Origin: Clostridia bacterium
GTDB taxonomy: Bacteria; Bacillota_A; Clostridia; Christensenellales; Aristaeellaceae
DNA length: 18,812 nucleotides
Reading direction: 5' to 3'
Assembly (NCBI GenBank): GCA_017464225.1
Contig: JAFUDW010000094.1
Span: forward strand, 1 to 18,812
Part shown: one piece after another, positions 1 to 7,212 of the stretch
How positions within the stretch are numbered: position 1 is the first letter of the stretch
How the letters are laid out: every line of letters begins with the position of its first letter
Translations under genes and position numbers: made by a program
Notes under the pieces: model-generated
Database searches by the model: none
Told to the model about the DNA's origin: nothing
The model's input: only the letters and a program-made list of their open reading frames with translations

Positions 1-201
1 GCCCGCGTCCAGACCTACGTTATATTTGCTCTCCTGGACGAACTTTTGCCACCAGGCCTTTTTGACGTTGTTCTTGAATTCCACGCCCAGCGGGCCGTAA
101 TCCCAGGCGTTGGCCAGGCCGCCGTAGATTTCGGAGCCGGGATAGATAAAGCCGCGGGATTTGCACAGCGCCACCAGCTTGTCCATGGTCAGATTGCTCA
201 T
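1..201 (-). CDS. glyS: Glycyl-tRNA synthetase, N-terminal part (runs off the window)
   Basis: Class II aminoacyl-tRNA synthetase that charges tRNA-Gly with glycine in the cytoplasm. Only the first 67 codons are present. The translation contains [20 protein letters not shown] followed by [15 protein letters not shown] and YNVGLDAG, which is the conserved N-terminus of the single-chain alpha2 (eukaryote/archaeon/Gram-positive) type, not the bacterial alpha2-beta2 GlyQ/GlyS type. The start is the ATG at 199-201, with AAGGAG 11 bases upstream (complement of 213-218); an internal ATG five codons later is possible but less likely. It is transcribed divergently from the response regulator gene, with a near-consensus promoter at 240-267. 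The leader is too short for a T-box riboswitch, which is common ahead of such genes in Firmicutes. Confidence 0.93.
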   Translation of the reverse strand, partial: MSNLTMDKLVALCKSRGFIYPGSEIYGGLANAWDYGPLGVEFKNNVKKAWWQKFVQESKYNVGLDAG

Positions 202-239
202 AAAAACAGGTGCTCCTTCCGGTAAATTACATCTTATTC

Positions 240-267
240 ATCATACCATGTTTTGCAGGATTGTCAA
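240..267 (-). promoter_or_regulatory. Sigma-A type promoter for glyS
   Basis: On the minus strand there is a perfect TTGACA (complement of 262-267), a 16-base spacer and TATGAT (complement of 240-245). It lies about 40 bases upstream of the glyS start codon. The match is strong; function is inferred. Confidence 0.72.
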
Positions 268-356
268 GGAAAAGCGTATATTTTTGCCGGGAAGGGGTAA
301 AAAGAGCGCCTTATGAAAATCTTAAAGAAGCGCGCCTGTTTCTTTTAAAAATTCCC

Positions 357-365
357 TGGTATAAT
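357..365 (+). promoter_or_regulatory. Extended -10 promoter for the two-component operon
   Basis: The sequence TGGTATAAT (357-365) is a perfect extended -10 element (TGn then TATAAT). No good -35 hexamer is seen 16-18 bases upstream, where the DNA is AT-rich, which fits extended -10 promoters. The -10 covers the ATG at 364, so that ATG would not be transcribed. This supports the downstream start at 385. Confidence 0.6.
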
Positions 366-384
366 GAGCGGCGAGGTGAGGGAA

Positions 385-1083
385 ATGCACAATGTGCTGA
401 TCTGCGACGACGAGCGGGATATCGTTCGCGCGTTAAAAATCTATCTTTCCGGCGAGGATTACCGGATACTGGAAGCTTATAACGGCCGCGAGGCGCTGGA
501 TATCGTGGAAAAGAACGACGTTCATTTGATCCTGATGGATATCATGATGCCTGAGCTGGACGGCATCGCGGCCACGGCGCGGCTGCGGGAGATCACCAAC
601 GCGCCCATCCTGCTGCTCACGGCGAAAAGCGAAAGCGGGGATAAGGTGCTGGGGCTCAACGTGGGGGCCGACGATTATATTACCAAGCCCTTTGATCCCG
701 CCGAGGTGGCGGCGCGGGTGCGCAGCCATTTGCGGCGATATACCAGGCTGGGCGCCAGGCCGGAAGGGCCTTCGGTGTGGACGGTGGGCCCGGTAACGCT
801 GGACGGAGAGGCCCAGACCGTCACGGTGGACGGCGAGCCCGTTGCGCTGACGCCCATGGAATACAATATTTTGAAGGTGCTGATCAGCCATCCGGGCCGG
901 GTATATTCTTCATCCCAGCTTTACGCGCTGGCCTGCGGCGATAACGCCCTGGGCTCCGAAGCCGCCGTCAGCGTGCATATCCGGCACCTGCGGCAAAAAA
1001 TAGAAATCAATCCCTCCGAGCCCCGGTATTTGAAGGTGGTCTGGGGCATGGGGTACAAAATGGAAGGAAGAGAAAATCCATGA
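385..1083 (+). CDS. OmpR/PhoB-family DNA-binding response regulator
   Basis: Cytoplasmic transcription regulator, presumably phosphorylated by the kinase encoded next. The receiver domain spans about residues 1-120, with acidic pair D8-D9, phospho-acceptor D52 (in LILMDIMMPELDG), T79 and K101. A winged-helix DNA-binding domain fills about 128-232, ending in the typical HIRHLRQKIE and VWGMGYK segments. Length (232 aa) is normal for the family. I chose the ATG at 385, preceded by GAGGTGA with a 5-base gap, because the in-frame ATG at 364 sits inside the predicted -10 box. The last codons overlap the kinase start by 4 bases (ATGA), so the pair is co-translated. The target genes are unknown; the neighbouring genes do not identify the signal. 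Confidence 0.93.
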   Translation: MHNVLICDDERDIVRALKIYLSGEDYRILEAYNGREALDIVEKNDVHLILMDIMMPELDGIAATARLREITNAPILLLTAKSESGDKVLGLNVGADDYITKPFDPAEVAARVRSHLRRYTRLGARPEGPSVWTVGPVTLDGEAQTVTVDGEPVALTPMEYNILKVLISHPGRVYSSSQLYALACGDNALGSEAAVSVHIRHLRQKIEINPSEPRYLKVVWGMGYKMEGRENP

Positions 1084-2978
1084 ATCAATTGATTGGAAAA
1101 ACCTGGGCCAAGGTCTGCGCTTATTTTCTGCTGGCGGCGTGTGTGGCAAGCGTGCTGATTGAGGGAGCGGCGGCTGTTTCCGCCTGGAATTGGGGATTCT
1201 ATAGCGGGACGAACGATCGGGAAATGATCGCCATTGAGTTTGAAAGCATGGCCTTTGAGCAGGGGGACAGGCTGCTGGCGCTGGCGCTGGCCGGGGACAG
1301 CGATCGGGCCGAGCGGATCGCCCGGGAGAGCAACGCGGAATACAGCCTTGAAACCCGGGAGGGCGAAACGCTTTGGCAAAGCGCGGGGTATGACAGCCTG
1401 TCGGCGTCGGAATGGCAGTATGCGGGCGTCAGCAGGTATGCGGATCAAACGCAAATCGCCATACACCGCTATGATCGGACGCTGACCGTACAGCAGATGA
1501 CCGAAGACGATTATACCGTCCGTGTCCGCATCGATCCGGCGCTTGGCTGGCAGGATGGCTTCTACTGGAAATATCAGATCATCGACGGGGTCTGGACGAT
1601 CCGGTACGCGGTCTGCTGGATGATCGTCCTCAGCACTGCGCTGGGCGTGGTCTGCTTCGTTTTCCTGCTGTGCGGCGCGGGGCACAGAGCGGGAAGAGCG
1701 GAGGTCACCCCGGGATATTTTACCTGGATCCCTTTTGATCTGGTGACGGCTGTTGCCGGAGCCGTCATGCTTGCCGCGCTGTCTTTCCTGTGGAGGAAGA
1801 TCCATTTGCTTTTCAGCGATTGGGTTTGGGCCGTGTTATGCGGCGCGGTCATCATCGCCCTGGCTCTGACGTTCACCCTCTGGTGTTCCGCCCTGGCGCT
1901 GCGCGTTAAAATGAGATCGCTGTGGAAAAACACGCTGATTTTCCGAATCCTGCGGCTTTTGAAGCTGGGCGCTGTCGGCCTGCTCCGCGCCCTGCCGCTG
2001 GTATGGAAAACGGCGCTGTGCATGGCGGCCCTTGCCGTCGCGCTGGATTTTACGGTGTTCGGCTTCCGCAGGGATACCGATACGCTGCTCTTTCTTTTGA
2101 CGGCGGGCGAAGCGCTGCTTTCGCTGGCTGCGCTGTACGCCGCCGTCATGCTGCGCAGGCTGCAAAAGGGCGGCCAGGCTTTGGCGGCGGGCGACCTGGA
2201 GTATAAAATCGATACGCGGCCCATGGCGGGCGATCTCAAACGCCATGGCGAAAACCTTAATTCCATCGCGAAGGGCATGCAGGCGGCGGTGGATAAGCAG
2301 ATGAAAAGCGAGCGGATGAAAACGGCGCTGATCACCAACGTATCCCATGATATCAAAACGCCGCTGACCTCCATCATCACTTACGTGGGTTTGCTCAAAT
2401 CCGAGCCGGACGCCGAAAAGCAAAGGGAATATATTGAGGTGCTGGATCGCCAGTCCCGCAGACTCAAAAAGCTTACCGACGATCTGATGGAGGTATCGAA
2501 GGCCAGCACGGGCAATATCGAGGTGCATGCCGGGCGGCACAGCGTTCACGAGCTGCTGCGTCAGGCGGTGGGGGAGTATGAGGAAAGGCTGGCTGCGGCG
2601 GGACTGGAAACGGTGCTGACGCTGCCCGAAACGGAATGCTTCGCTGTATTCGACGGCCAGCTCATGTGGCGGGTGCTGGATAACCTGCTGAATAACGCCT
2701 GTAAATACGCTCAGAGCGGCACGCGGTTCTATATCGACGCCTTTGAGGATGGAAAGCGGGCGCGGATCAGCCTGAAAAATATCTCCAGGAACAGGCTCAA
2801 TATCCCGGCGGAAGAGCTGATGGAGCGCTTTGTGCGGGGCGATATGGCCCGCGGCGGCGAAGGCAGCGGCCTGGGGCTGGATATTGCCCGGGCGCTGACC
2901 CAAAGCCAGGGCGGCAGCTTTGCCCTGGCGGTGGACGGCGATCTGTTCAGGGTTGACATCGGCCTGCCCACGGCATAA
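1080..2978 (+). CDS. Membrane sensor histidine kinase
   Basis: Partner of the preceding regulator. Of 632 residues, a first membrane segment lies near 12-32 and an extracytoplasmic domain of about 140 residues follows (33-174). About five more hydrophobic segments lie at roughly 175-199, 218-238, 245-272, 303-325 and 335-357. A HAMP-like linker (about 358-408) leads to the dimerisation/phosphotransfer domain with H423 in NVSHDIKTPLT. The ATPase domain has the N box NLLNNACKYA (near 535-544) and the glycine-rich GEGSGLGLDIA (593-603). The usual DxGxG (G1) box is not visible; its place holds KNISRNRLNIPAEEL, as in a broad group of Firmicutes kinases related to VanS-like proteins. The extra membrane segments between sensor domain and HAMP are unusual. 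The ligand cannot be inferred. Confidence 0.92.
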   Translation: MNQLIGKTWAKVCAYFLLAACVASVLIEGAAAVSAWNWGFYSGTNDREMIAIEFESMAFEQGDRLLALALAGDSDRAERIARESNAEYSLETREGETLWQSAGYDSLSASEWQYAGVSRYADQTQIAIHRYDRTLTVQQMTEDDYTVRVRIDPALGWQDGFYWKYQIIDGVWTIRYAVCWMIVLSTALGVVCFVFLLCGAGHRAGRAEVTPGYFTWIPFDLVTAVAGAVMLAALSFLWRKIHLLFSDWVWAVLCGAVIIALALTFTLWCSALALRVKMRSLWKNTLIFRILRLLKLGAVGLLRALPLVWKTALCMAALAVALDFTVFGFRRDTDTLLFLLTAGEALLSLAALYAAVMLRRLQKGGQALAAGDLEYKIDTRPMAGDLKRHGENLNSIAKGMQAAVDKQMKSERMKTALITNVSHDIKTPLTSIITYVGLLKSEPDAEKQREYIEVLDRQSRRLKKLTDDLMEVSKASTGNIEVHAGRHSVHELLRQAVGEYEERLAAAGLETVLTLPETECFAVFDGQLMWRVLDNLLNNACKYAQSGTRFYIDAFEDGKRARISLKNISRNRLNIPAEELMERFVRGDMARGGEGSGLGLDIARALTQSQGGSFALAVDGDLFRVDIGLPTA

Positions 2979-2985
2979 AAAAGCT

Positions 2986-3019
2986 TGCCCGGAGCCCACG
3001 TGCGCCGGGCATTTACGTT
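2986..3019 (+). terminator. Likely terminator after the two-component operon
   Basis: A 7-bp perfect stem TGCCCGG/CCGGGCA (2986-2992 and 3005-3011) with a 12-base loop begins 8 bases after the kinase stop. The following tract (ATTTACGTTT) is only moderately T-rich, so termination may be partial. Confidence 0.55.
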
Positions 3020-3062
3020 TATTATAGGTTGATTAGATTATTGTTGGATGGAAACAAAATCG

Positions 3063-3091
3063 TTGCCCTGCGGGGGATTGTGTGTTAAAAT
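3063..3091 (+). promoter_or_regulatory. Promoter of the lipid operon
   Basis: TTGCCC (3063-3068), a 17-base spacer and TAAAAT (3086-3091) form a plausible sigma-A promoter between the upstream terminator and the PAP2-like gene. Transcription would begin near 3098, downstream of the in-frame ATG at 3048, which argues that the latter is not a start codon. Confidence 0.55.
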
Positions 3092-3122
3092 ACTGAGTAC
3101 CGGATGGAAAGGAGGCAGCGGT

Positions 3123-3800
3123 TTGGCAAAGAAGTGGGCGGATCGGCTGCAGCGGTATGTTCCGCGTTACGCCGTGTGGCCGATGGCAGCCTGGTTTACG
3201 CTGAACGCCCTGGTGTACTGGGGAGCGAGGCTTATCAATCGGCACGCCGTGTATCACGACCTGTCTCTGCCCATTGATCGGCAGCTGCCCTTCGTCAGCT
3301 TTTTCATCGTGTTTTATGTGCTGGCGTATGTTTCCTGGTTCATCGGCTATCTGCTGCCTTGCCGGGAAAAACCGGAAAAGTGCGGCGTGCCCTTTGCGGA
3401 TATGCTGGCCAAGCTGCTCTGCTTTGCCGTTTTCATCGCCTATCCAACCTGTGTTGACCGGCCCTCGGCGGAGGGAGCGGGCGTGTTTGCCTGGATGACC
3501 CGGGTTATCTATTTCTTTGACGAGCCCAATACGCTGTTTCCATCCATCCATTGCCTGGAAAGCTGGGTGATATGGCGCGGCATGTGGGGCTGCAGATCCA
3601 TTTCCCGGCCCGTGAAGGCGTTCTTTCTGGCGTTCGCGCTGCTGGTGTTTGCCTCGACCCTTTTGATCAAGCAGCACGTGATCGTGGATATCCCGGCGGC
3701 CATTGCCGTGGGAGAGATCGGCTTATGGCTGGAGAGGCGGCTGGGCCTGGGCAGGCGCTATGCGCGGCACGTCAGGGACGGAGGGCGTACGGCATGCTGA
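3123..3800 (+). CDS. PAP2-superfamily membrane phosphatase or phospho-transferase
   Basis: A 225-residue multi-spanning membrane protein, first in a lipid operon. PAP2 enzymes hydrolyse or transfer phosphate-linked head groups, as in lipid phosphate phosphatases and AUR1-like inositol phosphorylceramide synthases. Motif 2 is seen as PSIH (140-143) and motif 3 as STLLIKQHVIVDI, with H185 and D189 in the catalytic spacing. The first motif, Kx6RP, is degenerate: only DRP (112-114) remains, with no lysine in place. The start is TTG at 3123, preceded by AAAGGAGG with a 7-base gap. The longer reading frame from ATG 3048 has no ribosome binding site and overlaps the promoter. It overlaps the next gene by 7 bases. 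The substrate is inferred only from context. Confidence 0.82.
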   Translation: MAKKWADRLQRYVPRYAVWPMAAWFTLNALVYWGARLINRHAVYHDLSLPIDRQLPFVSFFIVFYVLAYVSWFIGYLLPCREKPEKCGVPFADMLAKLLCFAVFIAYPTCVDRPSAEGAGVFAWMTRVIYFFDEPNTLFPSIHCLESWVIWRGMWGCRSISRPVKAFFLAFALLVFASTLLIKQHVIVDIPAAIAVGEIGLWLERRLGLGRRYARHVRDGGRTAC

Positions 3801-4828
3801 AAAAGCACAAGTGGATTGCGCCGGTGGCCTTCGCGCTGCTGGTGGGGATTACGGTGTTTGCGGTAAGCCGCCAGAGCAAAAATTTCACGGCGGAAGGCTT
3901 TTTGGATTACGTTTCCTCGGTCAAGCCCTGGGGGCTGGCCGCGGCGGTATCCTGTATGCTTTGCTACATCCTGTTTGAAGGGATGGGGCTGCTGACCATC
4001 TGCCATGCCCTGGGCTATAAAAGGAGCTGGCGGCGCGGAGTGCTGTACTCAGCGGCCGATATCTATTTTTCCTCCATTACGCCCTCGGCCACCGGCGGGC
4101 AGCCCGCTTCGGCGCTGTTCATGATCGGCGACGGCATCCCCACGGCGGTGACCACCGTGGTGCTGCTGCTCAACCTGGTATTCTATACCCTGTCCATCTT
4201 TGTGGTCATCCTCCTGGGTCTGATTTTCTATCCTGGAGCCTTCGGGCTTTTCAGCGTGCCCGCCCATATGCTCATGATCGTGGGCGTTTGCGTTCAATTG
4301 GCGCTGGTGGCCGGGCTTTTGCTGCTGATCTTCAACCAGCGGATCTTTATGCGCATCGTGGATTTCTTTCTGCATGTGGCTGAAAAGCTGCACATGGTCA
4401 GAACAGCTGAAAAGCGCAGGGAAAAGCTGCTGGAGATGGAGGAGGACTACCGCGCCAGCGCGGGCGTGATCCATCGGCACAAGCCCGCCATGTTCCGGGC
4501 CTTCCTGTATAACGCCCTGCAGCGTGTGTTTATCGTGCTGGTGCCGGTGGCGCTGTACGCGGCCGGCGGCCATCCGCTCCGCAATCTGGGCAAGGTGTTC
4601 GCCATCCAGAGCTGGGTGATCATGGGCTCCAATTCGGTTCCCTTGCCCGGCGCGGTGGGCGTGGCCGACTATCTTTTTCTGGACGGGTACGGCGCGCTGA
4701 TGCGCGATCCCGTCAATATGGAGCTTTTGTCCCGGACGATCTCCTTTTACAGCTGCGTGCTGATCTGCGCCGTGGTGCTGCTGATCGCTTTCGCGCGCAA
4801 TAGACGTCAAGGAAGTGAAACGGAATGA
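3794..4828 (+). CDS. Flippase-domain membrane protein (YbhN/MprF-type, UPF0104)
   Basis: Integral membrane protein of the 'lysylphosphatidylglycerol synthase transmembrane region' family, whose best-known member is the MprF flippase domain. Family marks are the TPSATGGQPASA segment (97-108) in an early membrane region and the SNSVPLPGAVGVADYLFLDGY region (about 279-299), the counterpart of the family's P-x-PGGxGxxE motif. At 344 residues it is the usual length of the stand-alone domain. There is no aminoacyl-transferase (GNAT-like) domain, so it does not itself make lysyl-lipids. A charged cytoplasmic stretch lies near 195-235. Start: ATG at 3794 after GGAGGG with an 8-base gap. It overlaps pssA by 4 bases (ATGA). 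A role in moving lipid or lipid-linked sugar between leaflets is an inference. Confidence 0.85.
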   Translation: MLKKHKWIAPVAFALLVGITVFAVSRQSKNFTAEGFLDYVSSVKPWGLAAAVSCMLCYILFEGMGLLTICHALGYKRSWRRGVLYSAADIYFSSITPSATGGQPASALFMIGDGIPTAVTTVVLLLNLVFYTLSIFVVILLGLIFYPGAFGLFSVPAHMLMIVGVCVQLALVAGLLLLIFNQRIFMRIVDFFLHVAEKLHMVRTAEKRREKLLEMEEDYRASAGVIHRHKPAMFRAFLYNALQRVFIVLVPVALYAAGGHPLRNLGKVFAIQSWVIMGSNSVPLPGAVGVADYLFLDGYGALMRDPVNMELLSRTISFYSCVLICAVVLLIAFARNRRQGSETE

Positions 4829-5517
4829 TCGGTTTTTACGATTATACGGTTTGGCTTACATATATATCCCTGATCTCGGCAACGGTGGGGATTTTTGTGA
4901 CCCGCAGCGGCGCGGGCCATCCCTATTATGGCGCCATGTTCCTGCTGCTCTGCGGGCTGTGCGACGCTTTTGACGGCATGGTGGCCCGCACCAAGCAGGG
5001 CCGCACCGAGCGAGAAAAGAAATACGGCATCCAGATCGATTCGCTCACCGATCTGGTGGCTTTCGGCGTGCTCCCGGCCTGCATCGGCGACGCGCTGTAC
5101 AGAAGCTCGCTTTTGCTGGAGCCCAGGCCCGAAACCCAGCTCATGGCCAGCGTGCCCTATCCCGTGTACGTGACGGTGTTTGTGGTTTATGTGCTGGCGG
5201 CCATGATCCGCCTGGCGTATTTTAACGTGATCGCCGAGGAAAACTGCGAACGGGGCGAGTCGATAAAAACCTATACCGGCCTGCCGGTGACCTCCTCAGC
5301 CCTGATTTTCCCGCCGTTTTTGATGCTTCGGCACCTGCTGGGCAGGGATATCGCCATCTTCTATTACGGCGTCATGCTGCTGGTGGCCGGATTGTTCGTC
5401 AGCCGTTTCAACATCCGTAAGCCGGGCCTCCGCGGCGTGCTCATCATGGTGGGCATTGGCGCGCTGGAATTTATATTGATCCTGGTGGTAAAGTATTATG
5501 GCGCCCGCGCCTTCTGA
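4825..5517 (+). CDS. pssA: CDP-diacylglycerol--serine O-phosphatidyltransferase
   Basis: Makes phosphatidylserine from CDP-diacylglycerol and L-serine, the first step to phosphatidylethanolamine. It belongs to the CDP-alcohol phosphatidyltransferase family, with about six membrane segments in 230 residues. The active-site motif is visible as FDGMVAR (49-55), then G68, D72 and D76 (GIQIDSLTD). The gap between AR and G is 12 residues rather than the usual 8, because of an added charged stretch (TKQGRTEREKKY). I recall this longer form from other Clostridia. The serine specificity is supported by the DSLTDLVAFGVLPA segment and by psd directly downstream, overlapping by 20 bases. Confidence 0.93.
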   Translation: MIGFYDYTVWLTYISLISATVGIFVTRSGAGHPYYGAMFLLLCGLCDAFDGMVARTKQGRTEREKKYGIQIDSLTDLVAFGVLPACIGDALYRSSLLLEPRPETQLMASVPYPVYVTVFVVYVLAAMIRLAYFNVIAEENCERGESIKTYTGLPVTSSALIFPPFLMLRHLLGRDIAIFYYGVMLLVAGLFVSRFNIRKPGLRGVLIMVGIGALEFILILVVKYYGARAF

Positions 5518-6349
5518 CGGCGGGCTGCTCGCCTTTCTGTACGGCACTGCGCCGGGACGGCTGCTGCTGCGGCCGCTGATATCGCGCCCGGTATCCAGGC
5601 TTGCGGGGTGGTTCATGGACAGCCCGCTGTCAAGGCCGCTGATCGCGCCTTTTATCCGCAAAAACGGCATCGATATGGCCGATTACGAAGCGGAGGAGTA
5701 TCAAAGCTTCAACGCTTTTTTCACCCGGCGCATCAAGCCTGCCGCCAGGCCCATGGCGGCCGATCCGGAAACGCTGATGGCGCCCTGCGACGGCAGGCTC
5801 AGCGTATATAAAATCGGGCCGGACAGCCTGTTTGCCATCAAGGGAAGCGCATACGATGTGCGCTCCCTGCTGGGAAACGATGAACGGGCGGAGGATTTTA
5901 CGGGCGGAACATGCCTGGTCTTCCGGCTGTCTGTGGATGATTATCATCGATATCATTATCTGGACGACGGCGAAAAGGATGAAAACCGATTCATTCCCGG
6001 CGCGCTGCATACCGTACGGCCCATCGCCCTGGCGCATACGGCGGTATTCGTTCAGAATTGCCGGGAATATACTGTGATGAAAACCGCGCATTTTGGCGCG
6101 GTGGCCCAGATCGAGGTGGGCGCCATGCTGGTGGGAAAGATCAGCAACAACCAGCAGGCCGGCGCTTTTGTCCGGGGACAGGAAAAAGGAAAATTCCTGT
6201 ACGGAGGTTCCACCGTTGTGGTGCTGCTGCAAAAGGACGCGGCCCAAATCGATCAGCGTTTCTGGCGGGCGACGGATCGGGAGGAGGAAACGCGGGTGAA
6301 GCTTGGCGAGGGCATCGGCTTCTCGCGGACAGGAGGAAAGCATGCGTAA
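5498..6349 (+). CDS. psd: Phosphatidylserine decarboxylase proenzyme
   Basis: Membrane-associated pyruvoyl enzyme that converts phosphatidylserine to phosphatidylethanolamine. The proenzyme cleaves itself at a serine to make a pyruvoyl group. Here the site is the GGST motif (236-239), cleaving before S238 to give a beta chain of about 237 residues and an alpha chain of about 46. The proposed self-cleavage triad is seen as D98 in APCDGR, histidine(s) 150/153 in YHRYHYLDD, and S238. The FNAFFTRRIKPAARP segment (71-85) is typical of the family. Length (283 aa) is normal for the Clostridium-like type. The start overlaps pssA by 20 bases, with GGTGG about 10 bases upstream. The end overlaps the rhomboid-like gene by 8 bases. 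Confidence 0.94.
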   Translation: MAPAPSDGGLLAFLYGTAPGRLLLRPLISRPVSRLAGWFMDSPLSRPLIAPFIRKNGIDMADYEAEEYQSFNAFFTRRIKPAARPMAADPETLMAPCDGRLSVYKIGPDSLFAIKGSAYDVRSLLGNDERAEDFTGGTCLVFRLSVDDYHRYHYLDDGEKDENRFIPGALHTVRPIALAHTAVFVQNCREYTVMKTAHFGAVAQIEVGAMLVGKISNNQQAGAFVRGQEKGKFLYGGSTVVVLLQKDAAQIDQRFWRATDREEETRVKLGEGIGFSRTGGKHA

Positions 6350-7022
6350 ATGGCTCAGCGCGATCGAGCGCAGACTGTACAAATATAACATCCCGCCCAT
6401 CATGAAGTATATCGTTTTTGCCATGGGCGGCGTGTTCATCCTGGATCTGTTTATGGGCATGACCACGGCCTACACCACCCGGCTGAGCCTGGTCAGCTAT
6501 TTGACGCTCAATATCCCGATAGTGCTGCGGGGGCAGATTTGGCGGCTGGTCACCTGGCTGTTTGTGCCGCAGCAGGATAACCTGTTGTGGATGCTGGTGA
6601 GCCTGTATTTCTATTATATGATCGGCACGGCGCTGGAAAACCGCTGGGGCCCGCGCCGCTTCCTGATCTACTACGTGATCGGCGCGCTGGCCAACATCGC
6701 GGGCGCGTTCATCGCCCACGCGCTGACGGGCTACGGCTACGGCGTCAATACCTCTTTGTATTATTCGCTGTTCCTGGCCTTCGCCGCCCTCTATCCGGAT
6801 ATGCAGTTCATGCTGTTTTTCTTCCTGCCGGTCAAGGCCAAGTGGCTGGCGGCCATTGATGTGCTGTACTTCCTGATGGCCATCCTGACGGGCGGGACCA
6901 GTCTGCGCCTGGCGGCTGTAGCTTCCTTGGTCAACGTGGCGCTGTTCTTCGGCGAGGATCTGTATCAGCTGGGCCGCCGGATGTATTTCCAGTGGCAGCG
7001 GCGCAAGCAATGGCGGCAGTGA
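6342..7022 (+). CDS. Rhomboid-fold membrane protein, apparently lacking the catalytic dyad
   Basis: A 226-residue membrane protein with rhomboid features: [11 protein letters not shown] (64-74) in the L1 region after the first membrane segment, and [13 protein letters not shown] (91-103) at the start of the next helix. Active rhomboids carry GxSG in helix 4 and a histidine in helix 6. Here the corresponding stretches read VNTSLYYS (135-142) and [11 protein letters not shown] (194-204), so neither element is visible. It may be a non-proteolytic relative (iRhom/derlin-like in concept) that binds membrane clients. The start is ATG at 6342 behind AGGAGG (gap 5); the in-frame ATG at 6303 lacks such a site. 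As the last gene of the lipid operon it may act on lipid enzymes, which is speculative. Confidence 0.75.
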   Translation: MRKWLSAIERRLYKYNIPPIMKYIVFAMGGVFILDLFMGMTTAYTTRLSLVSYLTLNIPIVLRGQIWRLVTWLFVPQQDNLLWMLVSLYFYYMIGTALENRWGPRRFLIYYVIGALANIAGAFIAHALTGYGYGVNTSLYYSLFLAFAALYPDMQFMLFFFLPVKAKWLAAIDVLYFLMAILTGGTSLRLAAVASLVNVALFFGEDLYQLGRRMYFQWQRRKQWRQ

Positions 7023-7040
7023 TCTTCAATATTGGATAAG

Positions 7041-7096
7041 CGGGCCCGCCGCGCGAAGCCTCGGTAAAACGAGGGGCGCGGCGGCCCGATTTTTTT
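7041..7096 (+). terminator. Strong rho-independent terminator, end of the lipid operon
   Basis: A long GC-rich hairpin begins 18 bases after the stop. The outer arms CGGGCCCGCCGCGC and GCGCGGCGGCCCG pair with one bulged C; an inner CCTCG/CGAGG stem has a GTAAAA loop. A run of seven T follows (7090-7096). Confidence 0.9.
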
Positions 7097-7100
7097 GTGC

Positions 7101-7127
7101 GCCCGCTGGGAAGACCGGGCTTTTTTT
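7101..7127 (+). terminator. Second, tandem terminator
   Basis: A short GCCCG/CGGGC stem (7101-7105 and 7116-7120) is followed directly by seven T (7121-7127). It lies four bases after the first terminator and insulates the purine genes downstream. Confidence 0.65.
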
Positions 7128-7147
7128 GTATTTCTTTTCAAGTGGCG

Positions 7148-7177
7148 TTTACAGAAAGCCGGGCTTTGTGTTATGCT
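7148..7177 (+). promoter_or_regulatory. Candidate purB promoter with a palindrome in its spacer
   Basis: TTTACA (7148-7153), an 18-base spacer and TATGCT (7172-7177) lie 36 bases before the purB start. The spacer contains the perfect 6-1-6 palindrome AAAGCC-G-GGCTTT (7155-7167), which could be an operator or a chance hairpin. Confidence 0.45.
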
Positions 7178-7212
7178 TATTTCTGTCGGTTCCAAGGAAA
7201 GGAATGAATGCC

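Noticed and set aside
202..270. T-box riboswitch ahead of glyS
   Set aside because: The promoter lies about 40 bases before the start codon, leaving no room for a T-box leader.
3048..3122. Start of the PAP2-like gene at ATG 3048
   Set aside because: No ribosome binding site, and the predicted promoter -10 at 3086-3091 lies downstream of it. TTG 3123 has a near-perfect AAAGGAGG.
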